A stretch of DNA of 64,000 nucleotides from Nilaparvata lugens (GCF_014356525.2 NC_052505.1:55528610-55592609); one strand, 5' to 3'. Shown: positions 23,701 through 35,376, numbered from the stretch's first letter. Program-made: numbers and translations. Notes: generated from the sequence alone by a model not told the origin.

Positions 23701-24690
23701 GTCCATTGTATCACTCAATTGCGAATGGCCTCTAATGTATTTATATACTTGTATGTTAATAATAGAGGTACAAAATTGAACTGTATGTCGAATTGTCCTA
23801 TTTGTAATATTCGTGAGAGAGAAGATATAGAACATTTCTTAGTACGGTGTCCAATGTATAACTCTATTCGTTCCTACTTTCTTGGCGAATTCATCCAGAA
23901 TGTTGTGTCAGATGCCGACACATCTAATTTCTATCAAATTTGAGTGAGAGGAAAATAAATAGAGTATTCCTTTATGTAGTAAAAGCGATTGATATTCGCT
24001 TCTTGATTTGTAGTGTTGATACTTGAGTACATGATTTCACAAGTGGGATTTCCTGAAACTCATATGAAATATGTGTGATGATTGCTATTGCTAATCACAT
24101 TTTGTTTGGCTTGAAAAATTGAATTCCCACCCAAGTTTAGTGTAGTCTTATTGTAAATCAATCGTTCTGACTCAACTACCATCATTATACTCATTAGAAT
24201 GCCTGTAAGTTTATTCAATAGCTTGGAACCTTGTAGTTAAAATTATTAAGTAATGTACCTGTCCTAAAGTACCTGTTCCAATCCAAAGTAGTATTATAAT
24301 GTAATGTTAATGTTCCTATAAATTTTGGTAATATGCTATGAAGTATTGTTTGATCTATAATTGTGATATTGCTGTGTTCTTTAAGTATTTATTTAGATTA
24401 TAATTATTCCATTGATGTCTTGATACAATATTTCATGTTATGAATTTTCAGTTATCCAGTAATATTCTATAAGTCTTGATTGTTTGATAATCCACATGGA
24501 GTGGAGACAATTATAACAGACATAGAGAATGAAATCGTGCTCTCTCATGAACTGACACTTTACTTTAGAATTCATTTCTATTGGAGGTTATTGTTGGAAT
24601 TATAGAATAATTGTGCATGTATCTTTATTTAACTGTATTTCTGTATTTGTATGGCTGGTCCATGAACAAATAAAATAATTATTTATTCAT
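20748..24690 (+). mobile_element. LINE-A: 5'-truncated non-LTR retrotransposon
   Basis: The segment carries an endonuclease-RT polyprotein remnant followed by about 750 bases of 3' UTR that end near gaacaaataaaataattatt. The 5' end is truncated inside the endonuclease domain. Its order (APE-type endonuclease, RT, C-terminal zinc-knuckle-like motif) places it among apurinic-endonuclease LINEs. The exact clade (R1/I-like or RTE-like) is not decided. Confidence 0.75.
20752..23943 (+). pseudogene. LINE-A ORF2: endonuclease / reverse transcriptase, three lesions
   Basis: The frame opens within the endonuclease (FDIVAISETW at 20752; a GGDSNCRTGDL core at 21092). A frameshift lies near 21068. RT follows from about 22080: TPGVDEIHYEFF, then CQSGFRRRRGCLDNIF, FVDFQSAFDSVPHELLW, GVLQGHSLSQFLFSCYL and the catalytic FADDIVIFA box near 22795. 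A nonsense codon TGA stands at 23007-23009 and the frame continues beyond it. A 10-bp tandem duplication at 23610-23629 shifts the frame again. The last frame encodes CPICNIREREDIEHFLVRCP, the C-terminal Cys/His motif usual in such LINEs, ending at 23943. The RT core is intact but the protein cannot be made in full. Confidence 0.85.
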
Positions 24691-25106
24691 TTATAAAACA
24701 TAACCTAATTTCCTCACAATTCTGCTAAACATAACATAAAACATGATCATACATGATTCTACATGATCATAAAAAATGATCAGTAGAATTTTTATACCGT
24801 TATGTTGGTCAAGCTGGTTACGTTTGGTCTATTTGCGTTTTCTCTCTCGTTAAGATCTCTTAGCAATGTCGAGTGAGTAAACGTGTGTTTAGTTCCGCTC
24901 CGTCTTCTAATAGATATTCCGTAGGGTTATACAGTTCAATTCACTAGAAATTATACATCAAGTTATCCAGTTTCTCGAGCTAAATTCAATAGTGAAATTA
25001 TATTTTTGATTAACTCACACTCTTTTTATTCATCTTGAAAAAACATTCCTAATTCTTCAGTTCACCTTCTCGCCTATAAAAGTGTAAATCCACCTAGCAG
25101 TACACG
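24690..25106. other. spacer, probably with the 5' UTR of LINE-B
   Basis: This lies between the LINE-A 3' end and the ORF1 start. Sequence from about 24835 (tctctctcgttaag) onward is less AT-rich and may be the LINE-B leader, but no promoter motif can be fixed. Confidence 0.35.
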
Positions 25107-25814
25107 ATGGTTCGACCGAACAGAGGCACACCGAAAAATGAGGTCAATGCTCTGAAGCCAGCTATTTCTGGAGCATTGTCCGAAGAGAACCTCCTCATTA
25201 TTCGAAAGCAAATTGAAGAGTCTGTCCATAGTGCTGTTTCAATGGCTGTGAAGTCTATCTTCGAGGAACTTCAGGCATTGAAGGAGAAGAACAAACAGCT
25301 GCACGATAGAATTTGTGAGCTGGAGGTGTCTTGTCACCTCAAAGTCAACGACCTCGAGCAATATGGGCGCCGACATTCAATACATATTTCTGGGATCCAG
25401 GAGAGCGACAAAGAAGACACAGACCTGCTAGCGCTTGATGTCTTCAACAAGAAGCTTAACGTGCCCATGACTCTGGCGGATGTCAACCGCTCACATCGCG
25501 TTGGAAGGCGTCAACCACCTCAACAAGGGCAAGCTAAACCCAAGGACCGACCCATCATAGTTCGACTCTGCAGCTACCGGACCAGGAAGATGATCTTCGA
25601 CGCTAAGAGGAAGCTGAAGGGTTCTGGCGTCACCATTTGTGAGGATCTGACTGCAGAACGTCTCAAGATCCTCAATGCTGCGGCCAACCGTCATGGGCAC
25701 AGGAATGTCTGGTCATCTGACGGGAGGATTAAGATCTTTATCGGCGAGGGAGGATCCAAGAGGGTCCACACAGTCGAGAGGATGACCGACCTTCAAAAAA
25801 TAAAGGTAAATTAA
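25107..25814 (+). CDS. LINE ORF1-type RNA-binding protein, intact 235 aa
   Basis: An N-terminal tail (residues 1-35) is followed by a predicted coiled coil (about 40-85, with heptad-like AVKSIFEELQALKEKNKQL). Next comes the YGRRHSIHISGI motif at about 92, the start of an RRM-like and C-terminal domain typical of L1/CR1/Jockey ORF1 proteins. The basic stretch SHRVGRR and RPIIVRLCSYRTRKMI follow. Such proteins bind LINE RNA as oligomers and act as nucleic-acid chaperones. The frame is open from ATG 25107 to the stop at 25812-25814. It is the best-preserved LINE frame in the window. Confidence 0.8.
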   Translation: MVRPNRGTPKNEVNALKPAISGALSEENLLIIRKQIEESVHSAVSMAVKSIFEELQALKEKNKQLHDRICELEVSCHLKVNDLEQYGRRHSIHISGIQESDKEDTDLLALDVFNKKLNVPMTLADVNRSHRVGRRQPPQQGQAKPKDRPIIVRLCSYRTRKMIFDAKRKLKGSGVTICEDLTAERLKILNAAANRHGHRNVWSSDGRIKIFIGEGGSKRVHTVERMTDLQKIKVN

Positions 25815-27199
25815 ATCATTTCAGGATTCGATGACTAAGGTGCCCTTCACTACAATAATAGGAAACTCGTATTAATAGATTTCACAGTAGATATACCTTG
25901 GCATTTTTCATGAGCTGGCTTTCTGTTCTATAAATGAATCTTTCCACTACTATTTATGATTGTATACAAGACAATTATTTCAAACGGAAGATATCCACAT
26001 TTGTTGATACTGATTAATAATTTATCTTGATATTAATTCCCAAAACTACGTTCAATGCATCAACTACTTCACTCCAGGGGGTACTAAGAAAATCATTATC
26101 TCTATTCTTACTAATAATTACATCTCTTACCAAAATTATTTCAATAATTATTAATTTTCGAAATGCTGAATTTCAAATAAATTGGATTATTAACATACGT
26201 TATAGATATAGATGTAATCTATAGGTATAGATAGTAGTCTCTTCTATATTAGGTGTACATAATGATATTTTCTACTATTGCCACAGCTCGAACAATAGAA
26301 GCTAATGTGTGAAGAGTTATTAATAGAACAGAGGGGTGGGTAGTCTGTTCATATGCTTATGAAGGGGCTGTGTTTCATTTAACGTTATCTTAGACATTCA
26401 TCACTAAAATATTACAGTACTCAATTTAATACTTTTATCGTTATTGCAACTCCCAATAGTTTGTTACACTTCCAATACTATATAAAACTATTCAAATTTC
26501 ACCGTTCAATAATATTTGAAACTCATCTAAAATAATCTAGCTCTTTCTCAAGTGTCTCCTCTACTTATCATTTTTCTTTCTCATTTCTCTTCTTAATCTT
26601 TTAGTTATTATGATTACTAGAATATTGTTGTAATTTTGCAATGTGATTTTTGTGACTTGTGACTTTTGCAATGAGGATTATTATTCTTTTCTATTCTTCT
26701 TCGTCTTCTTCCTCTTCTTCTTCTCCTTCCCTTTCTTTTCTTTTCTTCTTCTTCTTCTTTCCTTGATTAATCCAAGATCACAATACGAAGTTCTGTTTCT
26801 TATTCTATAGTTCAGTTTCATAAGCTCTTCTCAATTATGCACATTCCTTCTTTCTCTTCTCTTCTTCCCAATTATTATCATTATTTTCCCTGTGATTTTC
26901 CCACTAGCTATCCAGCATGTTCAAATGTTTATTTCTCTTTCTATCTATATTTCTCTTTCTACCTATTTTCTTTCTATCTGATTACCTTTCACTAATATCC
27001 ATATTTATATTCGGTTCTTTCTCACATTAAATCATACTATTCCTCTTCCATTTTATGCAAATATTATTCATTATCAGTTGTATTATGTATCTTTTCTCAA
27101 TTGATAACTTTCTTCAAAGATTTTTCGTTTTTCTGCTGGCTTTTTCTTCTCTTTTGCAGTTTTTAATGGATCCATTTCGCTCTATCTCCACCTTGAACA
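25815..27199. other. long ORF1-ORF2 spacer, pyrimidine-rich
   Basis: About 1.4 kb without coding signal. From 26670 to 26900 the plus strand is a near-continuous C/T run (tcttcttcctcttcttcttc), and the region to 27060 is also T/C-rich. It may be a leader of ORF2 with regulatory function or simple-sequence expansion. Confidence 0.45.
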
Positions 27200-27460
27200 C
27201 AATCCTCCACTACCGGATTCCATCTCTCTCTATCTCTAATTGGACTCGATTTTCCACCACTGGGTTTCATCTCTTTCTGTCTCCACTTGGACTCGATCTT
27301 TCCACTATTGGATTCCCATTCACACAATCTTCACTTTGACTCGATCTTCCACTACTGGATACCTTCTCGCTCTACCGCCACTCGGACTCGATTCTTCCAC
27401 TACTGGATACCTACTCGCTCTATCTCAACTTGGACTAGATCTCCCACTACCAGTTCTTCC
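27200..27460 (+). repeat. 47-bp minisatellite, about five units
   Basis: The phrase ggactcgat(c/t)ttccac recurs at roughly 27242, 27289, 27337, 27384 and 27432, so the period is about 47-48 bp. Because 47 is not a multiple of 3, three overlapping open frames arise here. They are artefacts of the repeat, not genes. Confidence 0.75.
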
Positions 27461-27607
27461 TCAATCTTCATCTTATTCACCATTAGGATTATTCATCACC
27501 GTAACTCCACAGATCACAACATCTACATCTTATTGATGTGTTCAGTGAATCTTTTGAACTAGTGATTTTAAAATAGTGAAGGGAGCCGAACTGTCAAGGC
27601 ATACAGG

Positions 27608-30600
27608 ATGCACTCGAATCAAGAGACTTTTCCATTTAGGTTAAGTTTTATCAGTTTCATCCCCATTTTCCCCGTCATGTGTCGTTCTGAGGTCGGTTCA
27701 CGATTGGTCTGCTGCTTCACTGACACGTCAGCTTGCTCGCCCTCGAGTAGGTATGATTATTTCAATAATAGTAATAATGACGCAAAGCGTATGCTTCTAG
27801 CAAATAAGCTCCACTCTTCCAAAAAACTTTTCAAGGCTGCTCACCTTAACGTACAATCCCTCAGCTGCCACATTGATGAACTCAGAGCAATCTTCCGTTT
27901 TCAGGACTTCAATATAATTGGAATTTCCGAATCATTTTTGAAGCCTAGTATTTCATCGAATTTTGTTGCATTACCTGGATATAATCTTTTCAGGAATGAT
28001 AGATTAAATAAAGCTTGTGGGAGTGTAGCAATTTATGTGAAAGATGGTATCAGAACAAAAGTTTTAATCACATCTAAACAAGAGTATTGTTCCAGACCAG
28101 AGCTTATGCTACTTGAATTATCCTTATCCAGTACTGATAAATTACTCGTTGGTATCTGTTATCGCCCACCAAAAAAAGGTCATTTTACAGATTTCGAAAG
28201 TGCCTTGCTTTCTGTTATGCCTTGTTATAGCCATATACTAGTTATGAGGAATATGAACACCGACTTGAACATGACAAATCGTAACTCTGACTACTTTCAG
28301 CTGACTACTATTTTCCAATGCCTAAACATGACTATTTTACCTCTCGATCCAACTCATCATACTAATGAATCTGACACACTCATTGACCTTCTCATTGTTA
28401 GTGATCCTAACGAGGTTGTTCAAGCAGGCCAAATCCCAGTCCCAGCTATTTCTGGACATGATTTGATCTACTGTGTTCTTTCCCATAAGATACCTAAGCC
28501 AGAACAGAAAATTATCACTTATAGAGACTTCAAAAACTTTGATGAAGCCGCCTTCCTGACTGATGTGGCTCAGACTCCATGGCATCAAATTGAAGCATTA
28601 CCCTCAGTTGATGACATGGTCAAGACTTTCGAGAATTGGACTTTGACTCTGTATGACAAACATGCACCTTATGTGACAAGGAGGATTAATAGAAAACGAC
28701 GAGTACCGTGGATGACTGAAGACATACTTAAGATGATGGGACGTAGAGACAAAGCACATAGAAAATTTAAAAAGACATTTGACTTGGACAGTTTGATAGA
28801 GTATAGGAGCCTTAGAAATAGAGTTAAACAGGAATTACGGAACTCAAAGGTTAGGTACTTGAATTCGTTTATGACAAACAATAGACAAGACTCTAAATCA
28901 CTTTGGCAGGAAATAAAAGAATTCGGGCTTGGCAAACAGAAATCGAATCCACAAATTGACTTACCATTGGACAATATAAATGACCATTTCGTTTCACACT
29001 CTAACCAACGCGACGAAGTTGTCATTGCTAATCATATTGATGATCTTGAAGAGCAGGTTACAAACTTAGATTTACCAATTACTGATCAATTTCATTTCCA
29101 TCCAATCTCAGAAGAAGACACTTTCAGAGCAATTCAACGTATTCATAGTAATGCTATGGGTGTAGACAAAATTCCTATTAAATATATCAAGAAGATGTTA
29201 TTTGCTGTTTTACCAACCATTACATATATTTTCAACAAGTCACTTGAAGAAGGCATTTTCCCTGAAAACTGAAAGTTTGCTCTGGTTCGCCCTCTGAATA
29301 AAGTTCCATCACCCAATAAAGTTGAGGATTTTAGACCAATCAGTATTTTACCTGCATTGTCCAAAGTGCTAGAAAGACTCATTCATGCTCAAGTTGTAAA
29401 ATTTCTAGACAACAATAGTAAGCTTCATAACTTTCAATCAGGCTTTAGAAAATTCCATTCAGCTGAGACAGCTCTGCTTCGTGTCACTGATGATATAAGG
29501 TTGGCTATGGACCAAAGAAAATGCACCATCCTCACCCTATTTGATTTTTCTAAAGCATTCGATACTGTTGATCGTACAGTCCTTCTTTTGTTGGCTATTC
29601 TTGGTTTCAGTCACAACTCGTTAGTTTGGTTAAAATCCTATCTATTAGGTGGGAAACAATGTGTATTTGTCGGTGACAATAAGTCTACTTGGAAAAACGT
29701 TATGCATGGAGTACCACAAGGTTCAATTTTAGGCCCACTCCTCTTCACTTTGTATGCTAAAATTCCATTATCGAATTCTCCAGTTTCCATACTTATGCAG
29801 ACGACCTTCAAATCTATTCAAGCTGTCCCATAACAAAAATTAATGAAACAGTTGGAATAATGAATCAGGATATCAATTCGATAGTGGAATGGACAAAGAG
29901 AAATGGCCTCAAGCTTAATCCCATCAAAACACAACCCATTATAATTGGATATTCTCGTCTTATAAACAATATTGACCTTGAATCGATCCACAAAATTAGT
30001 GTAGACGGTAATGACATTCCTTACTGTAGCTCAGTTAAAAATTTAGGCATTATTATGAAAAATACTCTTGTTTGGTCAGAACAAGTGTACAAAACTTGTA
30101 AAAAGATATTCTCAGCCATGCATGCATTGAAGAAAATGCATGATATACTCCCTAGAAACATTAAATTATTATTGGTTCAATCTCTCATCTTCTCACATTT
30201 AATGTATTGTAATTCTGTTCTTAACGATATGCAAGTCACTCTGAATGATAAACTACAGCATTGCCAAAATTATTGTCTACGTTTTGTCTACTCTCTCCAA
30301 CGCCATGATCATATCACCCCAGCCTACATTGCTAGTTCAACATTAAAGCTTCCCGATCAAAGGCTTTTTCGAATAGTCAAGCTTGTTAGAGATATCTTGA
30401 AATACGGTAATCCGAAACTATTTTAAAGATGATTTCAAATTTGTGTCTCTGAAGGTAGGAGGATAGATGCTTCACATTCAAGAACCAGAGAAAGTACTTC
30501 AAGGATACCCAATCATCGAACAACTATTTTCACAAAATCCTTCTTAGTCAGTGCCTGTCGTGCATGGAATGCACTTCCTGTTTCTATCAGGTCCATCGAG

Positions 30601-30665
30601 AGCCGAGCGAGCTTCATCCTGACTTTAAAAAAACATCTTTTGGAACAAATTACTGAAACTCTCCG
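27608..30665 (+). pseudogene. LINE-B ORF2: endonuclease / RT with one stop and two frameshifts
   Basis: The endonuclease is recognisable from 27836 (AAHLNVQSL, IIGISESFL, LLVGICYRPP). A TGA at 29270-29272 replaces a codon expected to be Trp (PEN*KFALVRPLNK), and the same frame continues. RT motifs follow: SGFRKFHSAETALL, LTLFDFSKAFDTVD, HGVPQGSILGPLLF. Near 29788 a frameshift puts the catalytic YADD (bases 29794-29805) out of frame. The frame then continues from 29860 to 30426 and shifts again to reach the C-terminal ACRAWNALPVSIR block near 30555. This is a typical CR1/Jockey-group ORF2, now inactive. Confidence 0.85.
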
Positions 30666-30740
30666 GCCCTAGAACGATCACATGACAACCATCCCCCACC
30701 CATCAAACAAATACAAACATTTAAACCTGTTTTAGAATGA

Positions 30741-30745
<5 letters not shown>

Positions 30746-30781
<36 letters not shown>
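30746..30781. repeat. (AT)n microsatellite in LINE-B 3' UTR
   Basis: An uninterrupted TA/AT dinucleotide run of about 36 bases. Confidence 0.95.
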
Positions 30782-30787
<6 letters not shown>

Positions 30788-31309
30788 AACTCATGTTTTT
30801 TTCCAATTTTCCACTGCATACTGCTGTATATTACTGAAAGTTGATTACCCTGATCTACTTTCAGCCTACTTCATTTTATTAATCAATAATTTGGTCTTAT
30901 CCACCTATATAATTATTTTACTTTATCAATTTTCTGTTTTTTTTCTCTTAAATATTTATATTAATTAAAACTTCCACAAAATTTTCCATTAATAAATAAA
31001 TTCCATTAATAAACGTTTTGGTAGAGAGTTAGTGGGGAGGATATTTTTAATACTCTTTCCGAAGAATGGACATTGATATGTCCAAAGCTCCGCCAATGTA
31101 TGTAGATGCATAACAATATAATTATCTATAGTTATTATATTACAAATTACTTTTCATATCATATACAGTTCAATAATTATTTTCTTAGTCTATATTATGT
31201 AAATTCATCTATAATTTTGCTGTATTGTAAGCTATTGTATATAAGTGTATAAGCCAGTATATATTGTAATCTACATAAATAAAGTACTCAACCAATAGTC
31301 CTTCCTCAA

Positions 31310-31600
31310 TCATTTTAAAGAATTGTGTTCTGTTTATCAACAGCTTATAGATAAATAACGAGAGAAGCTCGGTGCCCTGATATTACAATATTAAGTGATC
31401 AATTTCTGTATATCTGTATATATCATTTCATTTTTATATTTGGTTATTTATATTCTTCCATACATGGTTATTTATGTCTTCAGATCTTGTAAACGGCACT
31501 AACAATTTTCACAAAATTTGGAGCATAGTAGGGTTTATGATATGAAAATCCTAATATCGGGGACCGAGCTTCGCTCTGGAGTACAAAAGCATAAAAAATA
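31310..31600 (+). repeat. Helitron 5'-end fragment with inverted subterminal motif
   Basis: Starts A|TCATTTTAAAGAATTGTG, the same start as the Helitron at 33052 (TCATTTTAGAGAATTGTG), and has the following ataacgagagaagctcggtg motif. Near 31561 the inverse motif ccgagcttcgctctgg appears, so the fragment may contain a palindromic derivative. No 3' Helitron end was found nearby. Confidence 0.5.
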
Positions 31601-31702
31601 CAAAAAAGACATTATAATAACATTCATACAGGAATGTTCTATCTAATCACAGTAAATTGAGATTAATTCCCAGAGGAATGCGAAAATTTCCCTCACAAAG
31701 GC

Positions 31703-31845
31703 CCAGTTGTACAAAAGCCGGTTGAATTTTAATCTTTGTTAACTCCACCTGAACCAAAAATCAGAGAAGACCATTTCAAAAAGATGGATCAACTGGAATT
31801 AATCAGGATTGAAAATAACCCGGCTTTTTGCAACTGGCACGAAGT
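31703..31845. repeat. short palindromic MITE
   Basis: cccagttgtacaaaagccgg at 31702 pairs with ccggctttttgcaactgg near 31820, and ttaatctttgttaactcca pairs loosely with tggaattaatcaggattga. The element is about 140 bp and non-coding. The centre contains aatcagagaagaccatttc. Confidence 0.6.
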
Positions 31846-31892
31846 ACCTGATTGAATGATAACCAAAGTTCCACAGCTGAGTCATAATTTTG

Positions 31893-32690
31893 AGACAGTC
31901 CCACACACATGAACTCGCTCACTCACTTCCATCACCAACAGACGTCAAAATAATTATTATCAGATGTTTTTCCAAGGATGAATAATAATTATCTGTCCTT
32001 TAGCAAGTTTCCTCAGGGATGAGACCTAGTGCAATAGAATCTTTATATTATAAATCTACTATGTTCTCAATTTCGTGAGGATCATTAGAGCCATTTCCAA
32101 GATCCGGTCAGATACAAACATATAGACATATAAACATATGAACATATAAACAATAAAACATATAAACATATAAACATATAAACATATAACATATAACATA
32201 TAAACATATAACATATAAACATATAACATATAACATATAAACATATAAACATATACATATAAACATATAAACATAAAACATATAAACATATAAACATATA
32301 ACATATAACATATAAACATATACATATAAACATATAAACTATAAACATATAAACATATAAACATATAAACATATAACATATAAACATATAACATATAAAC
32401 ATATAAACATATAAACATATAAACATATAAACATATAACATATAAACATATAAACTATAAACATATAAACATATAAACATATAAACATCCAAACATATAA
32501 ACAACCAAACATCTGAATATATAAACAGAAGTTGCTCGTTTAATAGTATAGGATTGCACTGAGTCTCATCCCTAGGAAAACTCGCTGAAGGACATAAAGA
32601 GGATAACAATATCATTCATCCTTGGAAAAACAAATGATAATATTTCGTCGTCTGTCGAAACAGAAGATGCGTGTGTGGGAGAGAAGCAGA
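31893..32690. repeat. inverted-repeat element whose loop is a minisatellite
   Basis: The left arm (about 31893-32045, with tttttccaaggatgaataat and tcctcagggatgagacctag) is the reverse complement of the right arm (about 32545-32690, with gagtctcatccctaggaaaa and attcatccttggaaaaac). Between them lie about 400 bases of the CATATAAA-type tandem array. The arms pair over roughly 150 bp with mismatches. Confidence 0.7.
32112..32520. repeat. ACATATAA(A) minisatellite, about 45 units
   Basis: Units of 9 bases (ACATATAAA) alternate with 7- and 6-base variants (ACATATA, acatat) and a few point changes (acaataaaa, acatccaa). It gives long Y/I/C/F/M-rich open frames on the minus strand, which are artefacts. 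There are no unique spacers, so it is not a CRISPR array. Confidence 0.95.
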
Positions 32691-33051
32691 TTTATCTCCA
32701 GCTGTGTAGTCAATCAGCAAGGAATATTGTCTAGTCAATTTAATCGACTTGATCAAAATAATCTGATCTGTTGACATGACATGATAATCCTTCTAAACTA
32801 TAGTACATCATAATTTTCAAAGTTGATCATTATTTTACAATTCTAAGTGATTAGTGAGTGTTATCTTGTTATTCAATTTGGTTTGTAAATAATCTAAATT
32901 AGAACTTTTCTGTTTTAAAATGTTTGAACTGAAAATAGAATCTGAATTCAAGTGTATGGAACATAACCTACTTTCTGGACTATTTTTTTATAGTGTATAA
33001 ATCGAAATTCGGGGAAGAAACAGTTTTGGGCTGTGTCTGTTAGTCCGTGAA
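32691..33051. other. AT-rich spacer, nothing recognised
   Basis: No ORF, repeat boundary or RNA gene seen. Confidence 0.45.
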
Positions 33052-34399
33052 TCATTTTAGAGAATTGTGTTCTGTTTATCGATACGGTAGTTTATAAATA
33101 AATAACGAACGAAGCTCGGTGCCCCGTTATTATACATAATAATACAATAATAAATGATTGAAGTAAATAGAAGAATTTCATTTTTTGATAGCATGTTTGA
33201 AGGTTGGTAGGCCTAGATATCAGTATGGAAAATATTGGACAGAGCTTCTCGAAAGTTTTGAAAGTTGCGTAGTAAAAAAGTGTGAATTTGTAAAAGTAAT
33301 TCAATTCAATTTATTTCAAGACACCAAAATACAATAGAAGACAGTACCGTACATGACATGATAGCTGAGTACGATGTAGAAATATTTATTATATAAATAT
33401 ATCAAATCTATCATAGAACAATTTTCTAAAAATAATTTGGTTGGCAAAAGTTAACATCCCCCAATGCCAGTTACTTATTCAAATATCAGTTACTCATTCA
33501 GTTACATTTATATTAGCTACATTCATTACATATTTCAATAAAGCTGTGTTTACACCTAAGTTATTAACAAAATGTTAATTTTTCCGTCCTTATATATTCT
33601 ATTAGATTGTACATAACTTATCATACACATGATGAACATATGTGTTAGTCATGTTCCGTTCAATCCAATAGAATCTATAAGGACAAAAATAAACATTTTG
33701 TTAATAACTTTGGTGTAAACGCAGCTTTAGTCACACATATTCAGTTTTTATACTTATTATTAATAGATTTTTTTCAATACTTAATCTTCCGAGGATTTTT
33801 ATAGGCCTATTATAAATTTTTCAAGATTTCAGTAGGTCAATTCTTTATATGGACCCTTGCGGAGCACGAGTTACCTGCAAGTTTTCAATAAAAGTTGGTA
33901 TTTGAAGCTATTACTGATAAAAGTAATCAATTTTGTATCATTGATTTCTATCGAAACCCTCGACTCTACAATTATAATTCCGACATCAGGGTCCATCGTC
34001 ACCAATTATGTTAAAAGTTTGTGAAGCAATAGATTTTCCACCTATATTCAGAGGTCACGCATTCGATCTTTTCCATAAGAGTTTTAAATCCACTGCATTT
34101 TTTCAGTAAGTGAAAGGTGTGATCTGAGAAGCACATGTGATTCATGAAAAAAAGGTACCATAGATTAAACTAGACGTCGATTGATGATACATAATCAATT
34201 AATTCGTCAGTTATGATTTTATCGTACACGCACATGGAAGAGTATGCTGAACTGATTATTTGGTCAATAAAAAATAATAGGATGGTCTGGATTTGAGAAT
34301 TGTTAGTCAGGGTTATAGATTTTGAGGTGAGCATCCAGCTAGGGTTTGTCATGAGATCCATCAACTATTTGGCGGTACGAAGTTCGTCGGGCCAGCTAG
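33052..34399 (+). mobile_element. non-autonomous Helitron, about 1.35 kb
   Basis: The 5' end TCATTTTAGAGAATTGTG follows an A. The 3' end shows a small palindrome (ACGAAGTTCGT, 34378-34388) 7 bases before CTAG, which is followed by T. This is the Helitron rule of insertion between A and T without target duplication. The subterminal motif aacgaacgaagctcggtgcc is shared with 8480 and 31352, and the 3' end with 11260-11314. No Rep/helicase is encoded. A small TA-flanked MITE sits inside at 33541-33727. Confidence 0.7.
33541..33727. mobile_element. TA-flanked palindromic MITE
   Basis: This 187-bp element has long inverted arms: aagctgtgtttacacctaag ... tattctattagattg pairs with caatccaatagaatctata ... 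ggtgtaaacgcagctt. TA stands on both sides (33539-33540 and 33728-33729), as for Tc1/mariner-mobilised MITEs. The same terminus is seen near 8571, 8648 and 11087. Non-coding. Confidence 0.85.
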
Positions 34400-34636
34400 T
34401 GGATGAATAAATTTGAATCCAATTCATCAATCAATGTTCATAAGATTCATAAGAAAAAGTTAGAAAAGGTAGGAGCAAATTAAAGTGAAACTATCGTCTC
34501 AACTAGGTGTAGGCATACTTTTCGAACTATCATATACAAGCTCATTGTGCTCCGCTGTCACCTCATTCTTCTCCTACTGTATTCTTCTTTGTATTTTATT
34601 GTGCACTCTATTCGATTCTTATTCTATTATTTACAG

Positions 34637-34811
34637 GGTGAAATTTTCTTCAGAGTAGTGAATGAGGTATTAGGCAGAAAGGCTGTAAAAAACGTGACAT
34701 ATCATCAAGGAGTTAACAGTTTATACAAAATTCAATTGGGTGAAAAAGTCACAATCAGACTCAAAGAGATTCGCTACTTTGATGGATTAACATTTGTTGA
34801 CAGAAATTACT
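34637..34811 (+). CDS. candidate host-gene exon, unknown protein
   Basis: A strong pyrimidine-rich tract and acceptor (cttattctattatttacag) ends at 34636 and a canonical donor GTAAGT starts at 34812. The 175-nt segment, phase 0 in and 1 out, encodes about 58 residues (for example SLYKIQLGEKVTIRLKEIRY). The alternation of hydrophobic and polar residues suggests beta strands. I recognise no family with confidence. It lies just after a Helitron end and outside any identified transposon. It is the best-supported of the exon candidates because both splice signals are strong and the composition is protein-like. Confidence 0.5.
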
Positions 34812-35325
34812 GTAAGTAACAAATGAATGAAGAAACTTATTTATAAATTTTATCATTTATATAAGTCATTGTAAATATAAAACTAATTTGATGCTGTCTA
34901 TGAGATATAATATCATGCTGTTCTGAGACGATTCTACAACATTATTGCGCAAAAAAGTGGAAATAAAATGGAAGATAATAAGAAATAGCCATTCAAGTCA
35001 GGTGGCAGGGAAGTGGCTGTTTGCAGGGCGAGCATGATGTTTCCAGCCGAGACATGCAACAAGCCTTGCAACAGTCATTCAGGGCCAAGTAACGTACGAT
35101 ATTTTTCATATCTATATACTGTATTCAATGAACAGTTCAACCTTGAGATCTCAGTAACCACTGAACCAATCTTTGAGTCGAATTAAAATCATCAAATTGA
35201 AGTGGATTATAAGTAAGTTTGCAGAAATTCATTCAAATCTCTGTTTTTTCTAAGATCCATTATAATTCATTCAACCTTATAGTTGTGTTAAGTAGTTTTT
35301 TTCATTCAATTCATTCAGTTATTCT
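34812..35325. other. putative intron sequence, nothing recognised
   Basis: Follows the exon candidate. A slightly GC-richer patch near 34990-35090 has no ORF or RNA signature. Confidence 0.4.
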
Positions 35326-35326
35326 T

Positions 35327-35376
<50 letters not shown>

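Larger units (their letters stand above)
24835..31293 (+). mobile_element. LINE-B: CR1/Jockey-group non-LTR retrotransposon, nearly full length
   Basis: ORF1 at 25107 and a broken ORF2 at 27608 have the same orientation, followed by a 3' UTR ending near ataaagtactcaacc at 31290. The 3' end is confirmed by a reverse-oriented truncated copy of the same last 290 bases at 42167-42454. ORF1 and ORF2 are separated by an unusual 1.8 kb holding pyrimidine-rich DNA and a 47-bp minisatellite. They may therefore belong to one element with a long spacer, or to two adjacent insertions. The 5' border is a guess. Confidence 0.6.

Noticed and set aside
27055..27562. Three overlapping plus-strand ORFs of 91-98 codons
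   Set aside because: They arise from a 47-bp tandem repeat read in all three frames.
32112..32520. Possible CRISPR-like array
   Set aside because: Units are 6-9 bases, directly adjacent, with no unique spacers, in a eukaryotic transposon setting.
32059..32615. Long minus-strand open frames rich in Y, I, C, F, M
   Set aside because: They are translations of the ACATATAA minisatellite; all frames stay open because the repeat has no stops.
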